Shown here: positions 8,601 to 18,156 of the stretch, one piece after another | Layout: each line of letters opens with the position of its first letter | Numbering within the stretch: position 1 is the first letter of the stretch | Assembly: GCA_032718475.1 (NCBI GenBank) | Contig: JAUCBJ010003576.1 | Location: 1 to 28,560, forward strand | DNA: 28,560 nucleotides | Origin: Nemertoderma westbladi | Taxonomy: Eukaryota; Xenacoelomorpha; Nemertodermatida; Nemertodermatidae | Direction of reading: 5' to 3' | Translations under genes and position numbers: made by a program | Notes under the pieces: generated by a model | Database searches by the model: none | What the model saw: only the letters and a program-made list of their open reading frames with translations | Told to the model about the DNA's origin: nothing

Positions 8601-8944
8601 GGGTAGCGTTATCATACCCATAGGGAGCGGCCTGGAAAGCCGGCTCCGAGAGAAAAGAATTCCACCCCACACCCGATATTAGATCGGGATCCAGCGGGAT
8701 TGCAGCGCACTTTTTTGGTTGATGCTATCTTCTTACCGGGAAGATAGCATGGGGGGAGTGTTAGCTTATTCAATCCCGCTAACACCCCATAAAGTTAAGC
8801 CGATAAGCAATATTGGGGGCCACGAGGTTGGGTAATCACCAACTCGTGTCACCCCAATAAGAATGGGAAGGAGAGGCACACAATGAGGGTCAGGGGCCAA
8901 ACCCCTAACCCAGAGAGAACAGGTGGAGTGAAGGGGATCACTCC
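8601..8944 (+). other. Train of eight consecutive hairpins (structured-RNA candidate)
   Basis: Stem pairs read directly are: GGGTA/TACCC (8601-8605/8615-8619); GGAGCGGC/GCCGGCTCC with one bulge (8624-8631/8639-8647); CCCGAT/ATCGGG (8672-8677/8683-8688); ATGCTATCTTC/GAAGATAGCAT, 11 bp perfect (8722-8732/8740-8750); GTGTTAGC/GCTAACAC plus outer GGG/CCC (8751-8788); TATTGGGG/CCCCAATA with inner CACGAG-G-TTGG/CCAACTCGTG (8811-8859); GGGT-AGGGG/CCCCT-ACCC with one mismatch (8887-8911); and GGAGTGA/TCACTCC (8925-8931/8938-8944). No ORF explains this structure. Function is unknown. Confidence 0.75.
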
Positions 8945-9279
8945 AAAGGGCGCCAACAAGGGTATCAACTAATCAGAGGGGGGAAAGGCATCGATTGAGT
9001 AGCAATAAGGCCACCGTGCAATATAACCAGTAACCTGTAATCATATCAATTCAGTTATCTCAGTGCAATACTGGTGCTAGGTTAGTTAGTTTAGTTAGGG
9101 AAGGACCGGGACTTTAGTTACCGTATCCCGCCTTCCGTGTACAACAACCTATATCTATATCTTATTAGACTGATCATTATATACACCGAACATCAGAACT
9201 CATTTTACTCTTTACACACGGCGGGGACGCGTGAACTAAACATCGGATAAATCGGGATCCCTCCTGGATCCCGTCACAC
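8945..9279. other. Non-coding junction between structured region and truncated BEL copy
   Basis: No gene or repeat is recognised. The right edge is where the RNase H of the minus-strand BEL element loses its similarity (around 9280-9300). The break, with integrase and LTR missing, must lie here. Confidence 0.5.
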
Positions 9280-10919
9280 TGCCTTTGAGCTGACTCCGCT
9301 CTAGGAACTCGTAGTTTGTTGTTTATTAGGGCCTTAGAGGCAACCAATGCAACCTTAATTCCATCTGGAGTTTCAACCCTCAGGTAGGCTACTATACCTA
9401 TTCCCATATCGCTGGCGTCTCCAAACACATGGAGTTGATAGGAATATGTGGGGAGAACGTGACCAAAATATGAACGGGAAATCTTAAAGTTCTCGATGGA
9501 TGGTAGAGAATCTTCCCATTTCATCCACTTCTTTAGCAGTTCTCCCTTAAGTGGATCATCCCACGAGTGGTTTTCGAGCCACATTTGTTGCACTAAGCTC
9601 CGAGCAACTAATATAACTGGGCTAATAAATCCCAATGGATCGAAATAAGTGCTCAGGATACTTAGACAAATCCGTTTAGTTCTAACTGGATTATCTCGTT
9701 GTTTTAACTTAAAGAATAGGATATCTCTCTCCGTGTCCCATTTTAATCCAAGAGTTTTGGTTTCCGGAAGATCGTCCTTAATGAGGTCTAGATCTTTAAC
9801 ACCTCGGTCTTCTACTGGGATTGATTCCAGAAACTCACAGGAGTTACTAGTGAATTTGGTTAGCCAAAATCCACCGCGTTGCAAGCACTCTACTGTTCCC
9901 TTGGCAACATCAATGGCTTCCATCTTGTTGTCCATGTATATATCCCGTTTGATGTTGTCGATAACCGCTTTAGAGAAGGCGTCTTGGTTGTCATTGGCAG
10001 TGGTACGCACTACCGAACAAGCGTTCGAGGGGCTCGAAATGATCCCAAAAGCCTGGATGGTCATCCAGTACTCCACCGGTTTTCGGTTGAGGTCTCCTTC
10101 AGGCCACCACATAAATCGTAGGCTGTCTCGATCCCTATCTAGCGCCTTGACTTGTAAGAACATGCCTTTGATGTCCAAAGCGAATGCGATAGAATATTGC
10201 TGCAGTCTTAGTAATTTTCCCAACAAAGATTAGAGTAAGTTGGGTCCCGGCAACAGTTCTGAATTCAGGGATTGACCCATGTAAAGGGCAGAGCCGTCAA
10301 ACACTACCCGGACTTCATTGGGTTTACCGGGCTTGGGAACGTAATGATGTGTTAGATAATACGTTCTCTCCATTATGGGTGTTTCTTCCAGAACTCGCTC
10401 CGCGTATCCCTTATCAATTAATTTCTTTAGTTGGGTTTTATACATTTCCCTGGCTTGAACGGTAGACGTCAGACGCCGATGTTGTTGTGCGATTCTCTTT
10501 TCCGCTAAAGGTTGGTTATTTATGAAGCTGGGTTCTCGCTGTTGGAACGGAAGACCAATCTCATAGCGACCTTTGTCTTTCAGAGAACGTGTAGTTGTTT
10601 CCTGAATCTGCTTGGCTCTCTCATCTTCAACAGAAAAAGCCTTGTCGTAGGAATTAGGCTCTACAGCTTCTTGAGTAAAGAATCATACGGCGTGTTCTTC
10701 GCGGATTTTGTTATTGTATCGATCTATCACTTCGTTTAATTCATCGTTATAGGTAAATTGTTCGCCAGGTTGATTGATAAGATGGCATAGGTTGACTTGG
10801 TTTAACCAAGTTTGTTTCTCAGTGAGAAGATCAATGGCGTTTTCCTCATCATATAAAGGGCTTAATGCTGTCATTGTCTGAGGAGTATGGAGTTTCCTCA
10901 GCTGGAATTTCTTCTTCAC
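9280..10919 (-). pseudogene. BEL/Pao reverse transcriptase and partial RNase H, inactivated
   Basis: One reading frame carries this from 10919 down to 9177, broken only by TGA at 10683-10685 and TAA at 10230-10232. Recognisable landmarks are GRYEIGLP and YYLTHHYVPKPG before the palm, RVVFDGSA, LLPGPNLL, the first catalytic Asp in ALDIKGMFLQV, and DPLGFISPVI in the connection region. The YVDD box is replaced by YMDN (codons at 9938 to 9927), losing the last catalytic Asp. RNase H starts with VFGDASDMGIG and SKALINNKLRVPR and then loses similarity near 9280; the remaining 30-odd codons to 9177 look like unrelated flank. The protein would have been the element polymerase. This copy cannot encode an active one. 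Confidence 0.88.
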
Positions 10920-11175
10920 TCATTTCTTCTTCCCATTCACTCACCTGGTGAATTTGTTCACTTGGAAGTCTTTCCATTAACGTTCTATGGGAAGGTCCAG
11001 TGAAGTACCAACCTACTCTCGTTCTTCCCGCATACGTCCGAAGTGGTTGCGGTCGAGCAGGCCATTTTTCTAATGTCTCAAGCGCTTCGTGCGCATTTTG
11101 GCCGAGTAAAATCTGTACCCCTGGATAATCCGTATTGAATCTAGGTATACTGTGTTGCTGGGTAAAATGGTTCAA
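10849..11175 (-). pseudogene. BEL/Pao protease (DUF1758) C-terminal half
   Basis: This 108-codon fragment contains PGVQILLGQNAHEALE and TRVGWYFTGP, which correspond to the LIGxD turn and the GWxLSGP box of the DUF1758 domain. It is in a different frame from the protease N-terminal half (11141-11569) and from the RT (10919 downward), so there is a shift on each side. An acidic Ser/Glu segment follows, and overlaps the start of the RT frame. Confidence 0.75.
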
Positions 11176-12367
11176 AGTTCTTTATCGCTACCATTTTGAC
11201 CGACCTTACACTATTTTCTCCTAATTCATCCTGGGGAGTGGAAAACGCACCCATGTAGTAATCTGTAGCTACTGTGGATTTCCAAACCTGCATAATTCCG
11301 GAAAGGTTCAATTTGGTTCGGAACTTTGGTTTACCAGCAAAGATGTCTTTGGCTAGTTCTTTGTCGATAAAGGTGCCTGTGCTGCAGGAGTCAAGGAGTG
11401 CGTTTACTATCAAGCTCTTCCCTATCCCATGGACTCTCAGTTGCACCACCGGAAATTCTCGGATACTGACAGATGAAGTTGGCGCTTTCCAAGATGGCTG
11501 TCGATCCGGAATAGACAGTCGGGAATCTTCTCCTTCAGTTTCTGTCTCGTACGTAAGTGCTCGATACACAGCTTGTGTTGATCATATAACAGGATTCATT
11601 TTCGTTGGAGAATTCGTGAGTGTAGAATCCTTCCATCTTCGAACTGTGGTCAGTGTCATTCACATCACTGAATTGGACATGTATTTCGTCTCACTTACCT
11701 GACTCGTGCGGGTTCGGTCAAATTCTGTGTGCAGCAAGATATGATGTTTCGCGCCGCACTTAGCACACCTTGCATCTGAGTAACAGGTCCGCCGTTGTTG
11801 TCCTTGTCTGAGACAATTATAACACAACCGCTTATCGCACATGACATCACGTCTATCCTTTAGGGATTTCTTCAAGAATACATCACATCCACTCAAGCGA
11901 TGGGGCCCGTCGCACAATACACATTTAGGTTTGATGTTACTTACTTTAACCTGTGTTGTGTTTTGCACACTTGTTCTTTATTCGGGCTTTCTTCCATGAA
12001 TTATCTTGGGAGACGTAGGGGGAGTTGTTACCTGTTCTCTCCTGTCACTGGTTCGAGACTTAGATTTACTTACGTCTTTCCTAACTTTATTGACATAATA
12101 AGATCTTTCGGTGTCCTTACTGCTGTTCTCATTGTAGGAAGTTTGGCTTTCGCCATCATCCGTATAACACACTGGTGTTACCTTTCTCCTAGTAACGGGT
12201 TTTTCACTTACCTTACTTTCCGGTGTCTCCTCTCTGGTCTGCTTTAGGAGCTGTAATCTTACCTCTACATTTAAGAATGACATGAGATCAGCCATGGTAG
12301 GGTATCTTTGTTGCTGGTCCATCATATAGAGAACCTTTTTGTCCCAGAATGTTAGTCCTATTACCAT
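11141..12367 (-). pseudogene. BEL/Pao Gag C-terminus with zinc knuckles and start of protease
   Basis: A single frame is coherent from 12367 down to 11141, with in-frame stops TAA 11978-11980, TGA 11660-11662 and TGA 11582-11584. From about 11900 down come the knuckle motifs, CVLCDGPHRLSGC, then LCYNCLRQGQQRRTC and CAKCGAKHHILLH. The last is typical of BEL/Pao Gag, which ends in a CxxC...HHxLLH finger. In LCYNCLRQGQQRRTC a Gln stands where the His is expected. The protease begins at about 11470, with the active-site segment ALLDSCSTGTFID, in which the usual Gly of DSG/DTG is Cys. This change and the stops argue for an inactive copy. Confidence 0.82.
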
Positions 12368-12368
12368 A

Positions 12369-13193
12369 CCTGATGTTTAGTGTATCCCAAACTTGTCTCA
12401 ATCAGTCTGGATGTCCAATAAACTTTAACGCCATTAACTTGGGAGGTCCTTCCAAGCCTTCGATGAGGTATCTAAGTTTCTCTCCGTTAGATAGTACAGA
12501 GTTCTGTATGTTATCTTTATAATATTCATTAAAAGGTAATCATTTCATCTCATCTCCATTGAACTTGATAACCTCTCCCACCTTTACCGCTTGACAGGCT
12601 TCGGTTCTAGCCATTTGACGTGTAAAACTTTCTTGAGCCATCGTATTATTTAATATCGAGTTATCGGTATATAAATTTCTCGGATTATGATCAGATCTGT
12701 ATGGGATATCATTATCAACAGGCTTATAATTACCCTTAATAGGGTTTACTATAGGAGTTTCTACTTCACTAGCAGTATAGATGCGTGTAGGCTCCACACC
12801 TTGCGCATGAAATACTTAAGACCTAACGGGTTGACACATTGTTACAGGGGGTGGTGGTATACCCATTTGTATATTTATCAATTTATCGCGCTCTAAAGCG
12901 ATACTTTGTTGTACTTCTTGCAACTCTAACCTACTCTCTCTTACTGTTCCCTTTAACAGCTGAACAGTCCCTTCCAATTCTCGGACTTGCTGGGAAGACA
13001 CTTTGTGGGCTTCCAGCTGTCCGAGCAGCTGATTCATCCCCCGTCGTCCCTCGTCCACCCACTCAACCGCAGAGGCGGGAGCCGCCAACATGGTAGCTGG
13101 GTGGCACATAGGGACGACGGGAGACAGTTTATTTATAATGTCTTGCTTGGCATCCAGGACTGTATGGGATTCCGGGGGTTGTCTACTGGCCAC
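12369..13193 (-). pseudogene. BEL/Pao Gag middle part (coiled coil and DUF1759-like start)
   Basis: One frame runs from 13193 downward with TAA at 12816-12818 and TGA at 12540-12542. The first half carries heptad-like Leu/Glu/Gln spacing typical of the coiled coil ahead of the capsid domain. The FNGDEMK segment, followed after the TGA by LPFNEYY and NGEKLRYLIEGLEGPP, matches the start of the DUF1759 domain (F-x-GD...W...F, then KLxYLxxxLxG). The TGA stands where the family has a conserved Trp, so it is probably TGG with a G-to-A change. Another TGA at about 12396-12398 precedes a change of frame. Confidence 0.75.
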
Positions 13194-13199
13194 AGGTAG

Positions 13200-14044
13200 T
13201 TAGGTAGTTTGGAGTTAGGTTCTTAAAGTACAGGGGTCTCTATCTAGGGAGTGGCTTCACTAACAGGCCTAATTATTTCGGGCTCATCTACTATAGTAGG
13301 GAGTCTTTCTACTCTAATAATTTGGTCTGTAGGTTCTTGATTACTTATGTCTACACTAGCCAGTTGCCTTCACACCGCAGGAGGCAAATTAGGTAACTTC
13401 TGATGGTGTGGCGCTCTTTTACGTCCGCTTGAACGAGATTTATTACCTCTACCCTCGGGATCTGTTGTATCACCTTCATCGGAGGAGGTAAATCCCTGTC
13501 TTCTGGGAGTAGATCAACTCAGTAGTTGCATCTGAGTAGCTGCTCTTTGTTTATTTAAGTAATCTTGTTTCGCCTGAAGGTTCTCCAACTCTAGTTGGGC
13601 TGTCGCCTCATATGCCCTGCGTTCTGCTTCTGCCACTGCCGCTGCTGCCTTTCTTTCAGATTCTGCCGCTGCCGCTGCCGCTTTCCTTTCAGATTCTGCT
13701 GCTGCCGCTGCCGCTGCCGCTGCCGCTTTCCTTTCAGCTTCTTCCGCCGCCACTGCCGCTTTCCTTTCAGATTCTGCTGCTGCCACTGCCGCTTTCCTTT
13801 CAGCTTCTTCCGCCGCCACTGCTGCCGCTGTTGCTAACTTTCGCTCTTATATTTGCCTTTTCTTTATTTGTTCTTCTTGGTCCATTGCTATGATGATACT
13901 TTCATCAAATTTAGCCTGCTCCGCAGCTAATATTTCCGCATCTAAAGAGTCCAACACAAATTTGGCTCCCTCACTATTGGGATGAAGTCCAGCTAGCCGT
14001 CTTCTGAGCTCTTTCTCACCTATAAATCGTTGATAATCCAACAA
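13200..14044 (-). pseudogene. BEL/Pao Gag N-terminal coiled coil, Ala/Glu/Arg repeats
   Basis: The frame is coherent from 14044 downward past TAA 13847-13849 and TGA 13514-13516, with further stops near 13370 and below. The part from about 13846 to 13590 is made of repeats of the pattern A-E-x-E-R-K-A-A followed by Ala runs, which should form a long charged alpha helix or coiled coil. The DNA shows the same 30-40 bp GCC/GCT-rich block repeated about five times. Before it, a helical segment (GEKELRRRLAGLHPNS) is seen. After it comes a Lys/Arg/Ser-rich linker. This is a Gag multimerisation region by inference only. Confidence 0.7.
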
Positions 14045-14199
14045 ATAGATGTCATTCGCATCCTTCTTCTGAGGTTTTTCGGATCCTTCTTCTGAGGTCC
14101 TTTCACATGAGAAAAGGTGGCATCTGTTGATTCTCCATGGGTCATGCGCTCAGTTAGATGAACTTTCCATTGTGTCGTTCCCTGGACCTTAACATTCAC

Positions 14200-15021
14200 T
14201 CATTGGAAACAAGTCTTTACAGCCGCTTGCAACGACGTGTCTTGACTTCTCTTCGAGGCTTCCACAAAGGCTGAAAGGATTAATCTGATCCGCAAGATTT
14301 GTTCTTGCACTTGATAAAGCAGCTCTCCCTGCTCTTGAGGTCCTAGTGATTGTTGAAATAGATGTTCTTCTAATCGTTCCTAGGAGTTGAAGAATCCTTG
14401 GACATATCCTGCTGCTGACCTCTTCCATACAGCTGGATCTCGAGTGTCCCTTACTATCCCCATTCGGTATAAGTCCTCCCAAGCAGCTTCCGATAAGTTA
14501 AACGGGAGTCTGGGTCCGGGGAAGTTCCATTGCGTCTCTACAATAGACCTTAGTTCCTCCATCGTGTATCCTGCATAACTGTCCCTGGTCGATCTCTTAT
14601 TTCTCATCCAATCAGCTTAATGTTCCTCCACAGCAATCAATACTCTAGTGAGTACGGCCCCAGGAAGAATTAGAAGTGGATCTGGATAAACCGCTTCTTC
14701 CATCCTTGCTCCGATCTCGGGCGTTAACTCTTCAGTGTCGGAACTAGAGTTATTCTGCCGCTGAGAAAAAAGTTCTCGGCTCGGGTGCTGCTGCTGTTTA
14801 ACAGCTGTCTCTTGGTCTCGCTTCACTTGAGCCCTAGTGCCTATAATAGACCTATGGTGCTTTACTAGCCTAGGGTCTGAAACCACTACTGTAGGGATGA
14901 CCTTTCTTACAGTAGGAGGGGACTTGGACTTCGGTCTGAGATGTTCGATACTTTGATCTGGGTCACAGATTGTTCTTTCTAGGAGACTATCTGACAGTGT
15001 TTGCTTTGTGACAGACAGGAT
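14200..15021 (-). pseudogene. BEL/Pao element, first part of Gag or upstream leader ORF
   Basis: A frame opens after TAA 15022-15024 and stays coherent down to TGA 14200-14202, interrupted by TAA 14617-14619 and TAG 14380-14382. It lacks an obvious ATG start near the 5' end, so the start may be lost or supplied by an upstream exon. The sequence is polar, with a Gln/His stretch around 14770-14800 and a compact segment (YTMEELRSIVETQW, AAWEDLYRMGIV) that looks like a folded helical domain. I do not recognise the domain. Its position directly ahead of the coiled coil makes it the N-terminus of Gag. A frame change between 14200 and 14044 joins it to the next part. Confidence 0.6.
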
Positions 15022-15058
15022 TTATTTCACAGTTGAATGCCTACTACTATAATGGCAG

Positions 15059-15296
15059 CGGGGTAGCTCAGTTGGTTGAGCGCCGGGCCTGCAATCTATT
15101 GGTTGTAGGTTCAGCCCCGCCAGGGTCCACTCAGCCTTTCATCCACTGGGGTCGATAAAATGAGTACCAGTTAAATAACTGGGAGCAAATCTTGGGATAG
15201 GAGTAGCGCCCACCCCTACCTTCGGGTAGCAGCTATCGAAAGAGGAGCCTTTGGGTCGCCTCCGGCTTCGGCCGACTGTTTGCTTTGCTTTGCTTG
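15059..15296 (+). mobile_element. tRNA-derived SINE, copy 1, with 10-bp target-site duplication
   Basis: The head resembles a tRNA, with A box TAGCTCAGTTGG (15064-15075, perfect match to TRGCNNAGYNGG) and a degenerate B box GGTTCAGCCCC (15108-15118). The loop sequence CTGCAAT suggests a tRNA-Cys(GCA)-like ancestor, but stem pairing is poor. A conserved central part (GGGTCGATAAAATGAGTACC) follows, then a hairpin-rich body and a tail of TTTGC repeats. The direct repeat ATAATGGCAG flanks it at 15049-15058 and 15297-15306, which fixes the ends. The element would be transcribed by Pol III and mobilised by a LINE. A second copy is at 18845-19084. The central domain may belong to a known invertebrate SINE superfamily, which I cannot confirm here. 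Confidence 0.92.
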
Positions 15297-15306
15297 ATAA
15301 TGGCAG

Positions 15307-18150
15307 TTAAGCAAGTCTAGGAATCAGTATCAACTGTAAGCCTAGTAGTTAGTTACTGATACCATTACTCAGTGTAACGTGATATATATATAATATTAAA
15401 ATACTGGTATACACTTATAGTATATATATAAGTAATATTTACAGACTAGGATCAGTCACAGAATACCGGTATATAATTTCAGCCTAAATTTATATAAATA
15501 TAATAAGCTGACCACAAATACCGGTAATGTCAATTATTTAATAATAACTGAATTTCTGAATTTTAGGGTTACTTCCCTTTACTTTATTACTTATATTAAG
15601 CAGTAGTTCAACTGATATTAAGACCTAATTGATGTATAACAGGCTTACTATTTTACAAATCTGATTGAGTTGATTTATAAATATATATATATATATACCC
15701 GTAATGGGCTTTGACAATATTTGAAATAAATGTTATTATTTCTGCATAAGAAGTCACTACACAGAAGCTAAACGCTCTCGGTGGAGTGCTACTTGTAAGA
15801 CACTAATACGGATAATTCTACTTAACTAAGTTACTTATCACTACAAATTACTTACTAATCGGTGGAGATCACAATCTCTAAATAAACAATAAACAAGTTA
15901 CACGTACAATTTTTAGGGTAATTTTACAAGAAATCTACAAACCAGCCTAACAAGGAGTTCGAATTTCTGGTTCTTACAAACTGACAGGAAACTACGGACA
16001 GGAAACTACGGTAGTTGAAACCAATAAAGTAGTAGTAAGTAAGTTGCGTTGTCCAGATAAGGAAATACCACCGTCTGACAACTTATAGTCTTAAACTATA
16101 AGTACTACGTTATGTACCCAGAGTGTCCTATACCTAGAGGTTAATTATCGAAGCCAACCAGAGCTAACCACGTTACTAAGCCATTATTAACGCTATTATT
16201 AACGCTATTAACCACGTTACAACACAAATATACTGCCTACACACTAAATTACTTTCGGAAAGCATTGTACTCTAAACCCTAAATTAGGTACAAGTACTTA
16301 TACAACAAATAACCAGCAGTTAAATATAAGTGAACAGCCAAAAGAACCACGGTATCTGCTGGAGTGACTGGAGCACAAAATCACCAGTCTTTACCTACGC
16401 CAAGCAGCCCTGATGTAGTACCGGGGTTAATTTAACTATAACGGTATATATAACAAGCACAATTACTGTAGGAATAAACTTGTAACCTGTGGAATAAACT
16501 GTAGGAATTGGAGGTTGCGAATACTCGCATAAACTCTGAATAATAAATATTACGCTACCCGTGCAGACTATTCAAATAAAACACAGACCAAATGCTGGCA
16601 GACTACTGTCAAGCCTAAATAAACTACAGTATATGCAAACTCCGAAATGGTTAGTTAGTAGGCGTTCTAACCAAGTAGTATGGCTTATTCTTTCGTGGAG
16701 GATTTACATTACAGCACTGGATGTCTCCACCTTCCTAACTAGCACCTTATCGGACAGACACTTTACATACACTACAATCGCCTCAGACCTATCAACAGTT
16801 AGACAACAATCCGGCCTACAAATTATTTATACAATCTGAGCAGGCTTACACGCCTTCTGCTCAATATTACACTTACAGATAAATAAAACTGACAGAAATA
16901 AGTAAACCATACAAAGGAATAAGGGGTGATCAATCTCTAATCGCCTAACAGCCTACAATATACAATATTTCACAATCGAAATAATACTGCTGTACCTGTA
17001 AGTACCGGTTCGGGTTATTAGGCCTACACTTTACAGTCCGACCGGTACATTCGACTTTACTGCCTACGGCGCAATAAAGAAACCCTAAATCTATTAATGC
17101 TCGCGCTTTTAGAGCTTTAGCAGTTTAACCTGCCAATTTTAGTTGTCCTCTTGTTTATAAATCAACTTTAGCCTATACCAATTACCTAGTGTACTGAAGT
17201 TACATCAGCCGAAGCCAGTCCGTGCGCGGCGTATGACCCATGGTGTGGGAGACTGGATTCGGATTCCTTGGGAGTTATTGCAGTGTAGACCTACTGTATT
17301 ATTCGATTGATCGCTACTATATAATCTCTGACAACTATATTTACTTTCGGGGAAATATTAACAGTTCCTTTAGGACATGGCGCTTTAAGTATAAAAACAG
17401 AGTTATGACTTATATTAATCACAACTAGATGGCCACAGAGTTTTGTAAATAGCGCATTCTTTAGGAGATGCTTTATTAACCTTCACACGACTTCACACTA
17501 CTTCACACTACTTTACACTAGTTCGAACTAATCTGCCGACCGTCACTGAATTTGATCATATATAAGGAGGATTGCAACTGACACACGTAGGGATTATGAA
17601 ATAGCATTTAATTCACACAAAACCACTATAATTTAAGTCGCAGTTGCTACCAGTAGACTCTATTCCTCTTACCTCAGTAATCAAGAAGATTGAGGGGTTT
17701 ATGATTATTTATCGGTATTCTCCAAATATAACATCAATATCCATTAATATAACAACAATTAATACTATAACAGAAGTATAATAATGCGGTAAACAGTCAG
17801 TGTGTGTTAGATAGTAAACAAAGATGAAATGAGTATGAAATAAGCAATGTTACGAGTTAATGGATTTACGTTCTTATAACCAAGGCCATCTGATGTTCCT
17901 AGGCCAAAGTCTGAAACTTCCGCACAGAAGCACAGAAATTCTGAGTTGTTCTGATTCTCAGAAAAAGGTAAACAAAGACCGTAATGCATTGCGCGAGTTT
18001 CCATAGGTTTCTGTTAGCCATAAAGTGAAAATTGCTCTGATTGGCTGAATAAGACAGAACAAAGAACTTCCACGTCCACAAAGAATCAGCTGACAGATTT
18101 CGTCCTCTTGGTTCTAATTCCTTCCCATCGCGTAGTTGGATAATTTTAGG
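15307..18150. other. AT-rich non-coding region, no gene recognised
   Basis: Short ORFs at 16561-16839, 17240-17428, 17807-18004 and 17899-18081 have no motif and are chance by length and composition. Small tandem duplications occur: GACAGGAAACTACG twice (about 15982-16010), TATTAACGC repeats (about 16185-16210) and ACTTCACACTA about four times (17480-17525). The right LTR of copy B should lie here, but no LTR-like boundary can be supported. Confidence 0.6.
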
Positions 18151-18156
18151 GCTATT

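Larger units (their letters stand above)
9280..15021 (-). mobile_element. Decayed BEL/Pao retrotransposon, gag to RNase H (copy B)
   Basis: Read from right to left, this holds a Gag with coiled coil and CCHC knuckles, an aspartic protease (LLDSCSTGTFID), the GWYFTGP box, RT and the beginning of RNase H. The order is that of BEL/Pao. At least ten stops and several frame shifts break it, and the RT catalytic box reads YMDN. RNase H stops after its first half near 9280 and no integrase or left LTR follows. It is a different family from copy A, as sequence and codon use differ clearly. A SINE has inserted in its 5' flank at 15059-15296. No right LTR could be defined. Confidence 0.85.

Noticed and set aside
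8601-8944. Bacterial or phage origin for the hairpin train (rho-independent terminators, attC sites)
   Set aside because: No U-tracts follow the stems, no prokaryotic genes are nearby, and the surroundings are eukaryotic mobile elements.
13595-13893. Plus-strand Cys/Phe/Pro/Leu-rich ORFs
   Set aside because: They are antisense shadows of the Ala/Glu coiled-coil repeat of the minus-strand Gag.
9280-15021. Alternative genetic code (TGA = Trp) to explain many TGA stops
   Set aside because: TAA and TAG also interrupt the same coherent frames, frame shifts are present, and the host TOP3A and F-box genes read normally. Simple decay explains it.
15061-15120. Possible tRNA gene
   Set aside because: A and B boxes are present but the cloverleaf stems pair poorly. 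The sequence continues into a SINE body flanked by target-site duplications, with a second copy elsewhere.
16561-17428. Small ORFs in the AT-rich spacer
   Set aside because: Short, with biased composition and no recognisable domain or start context.
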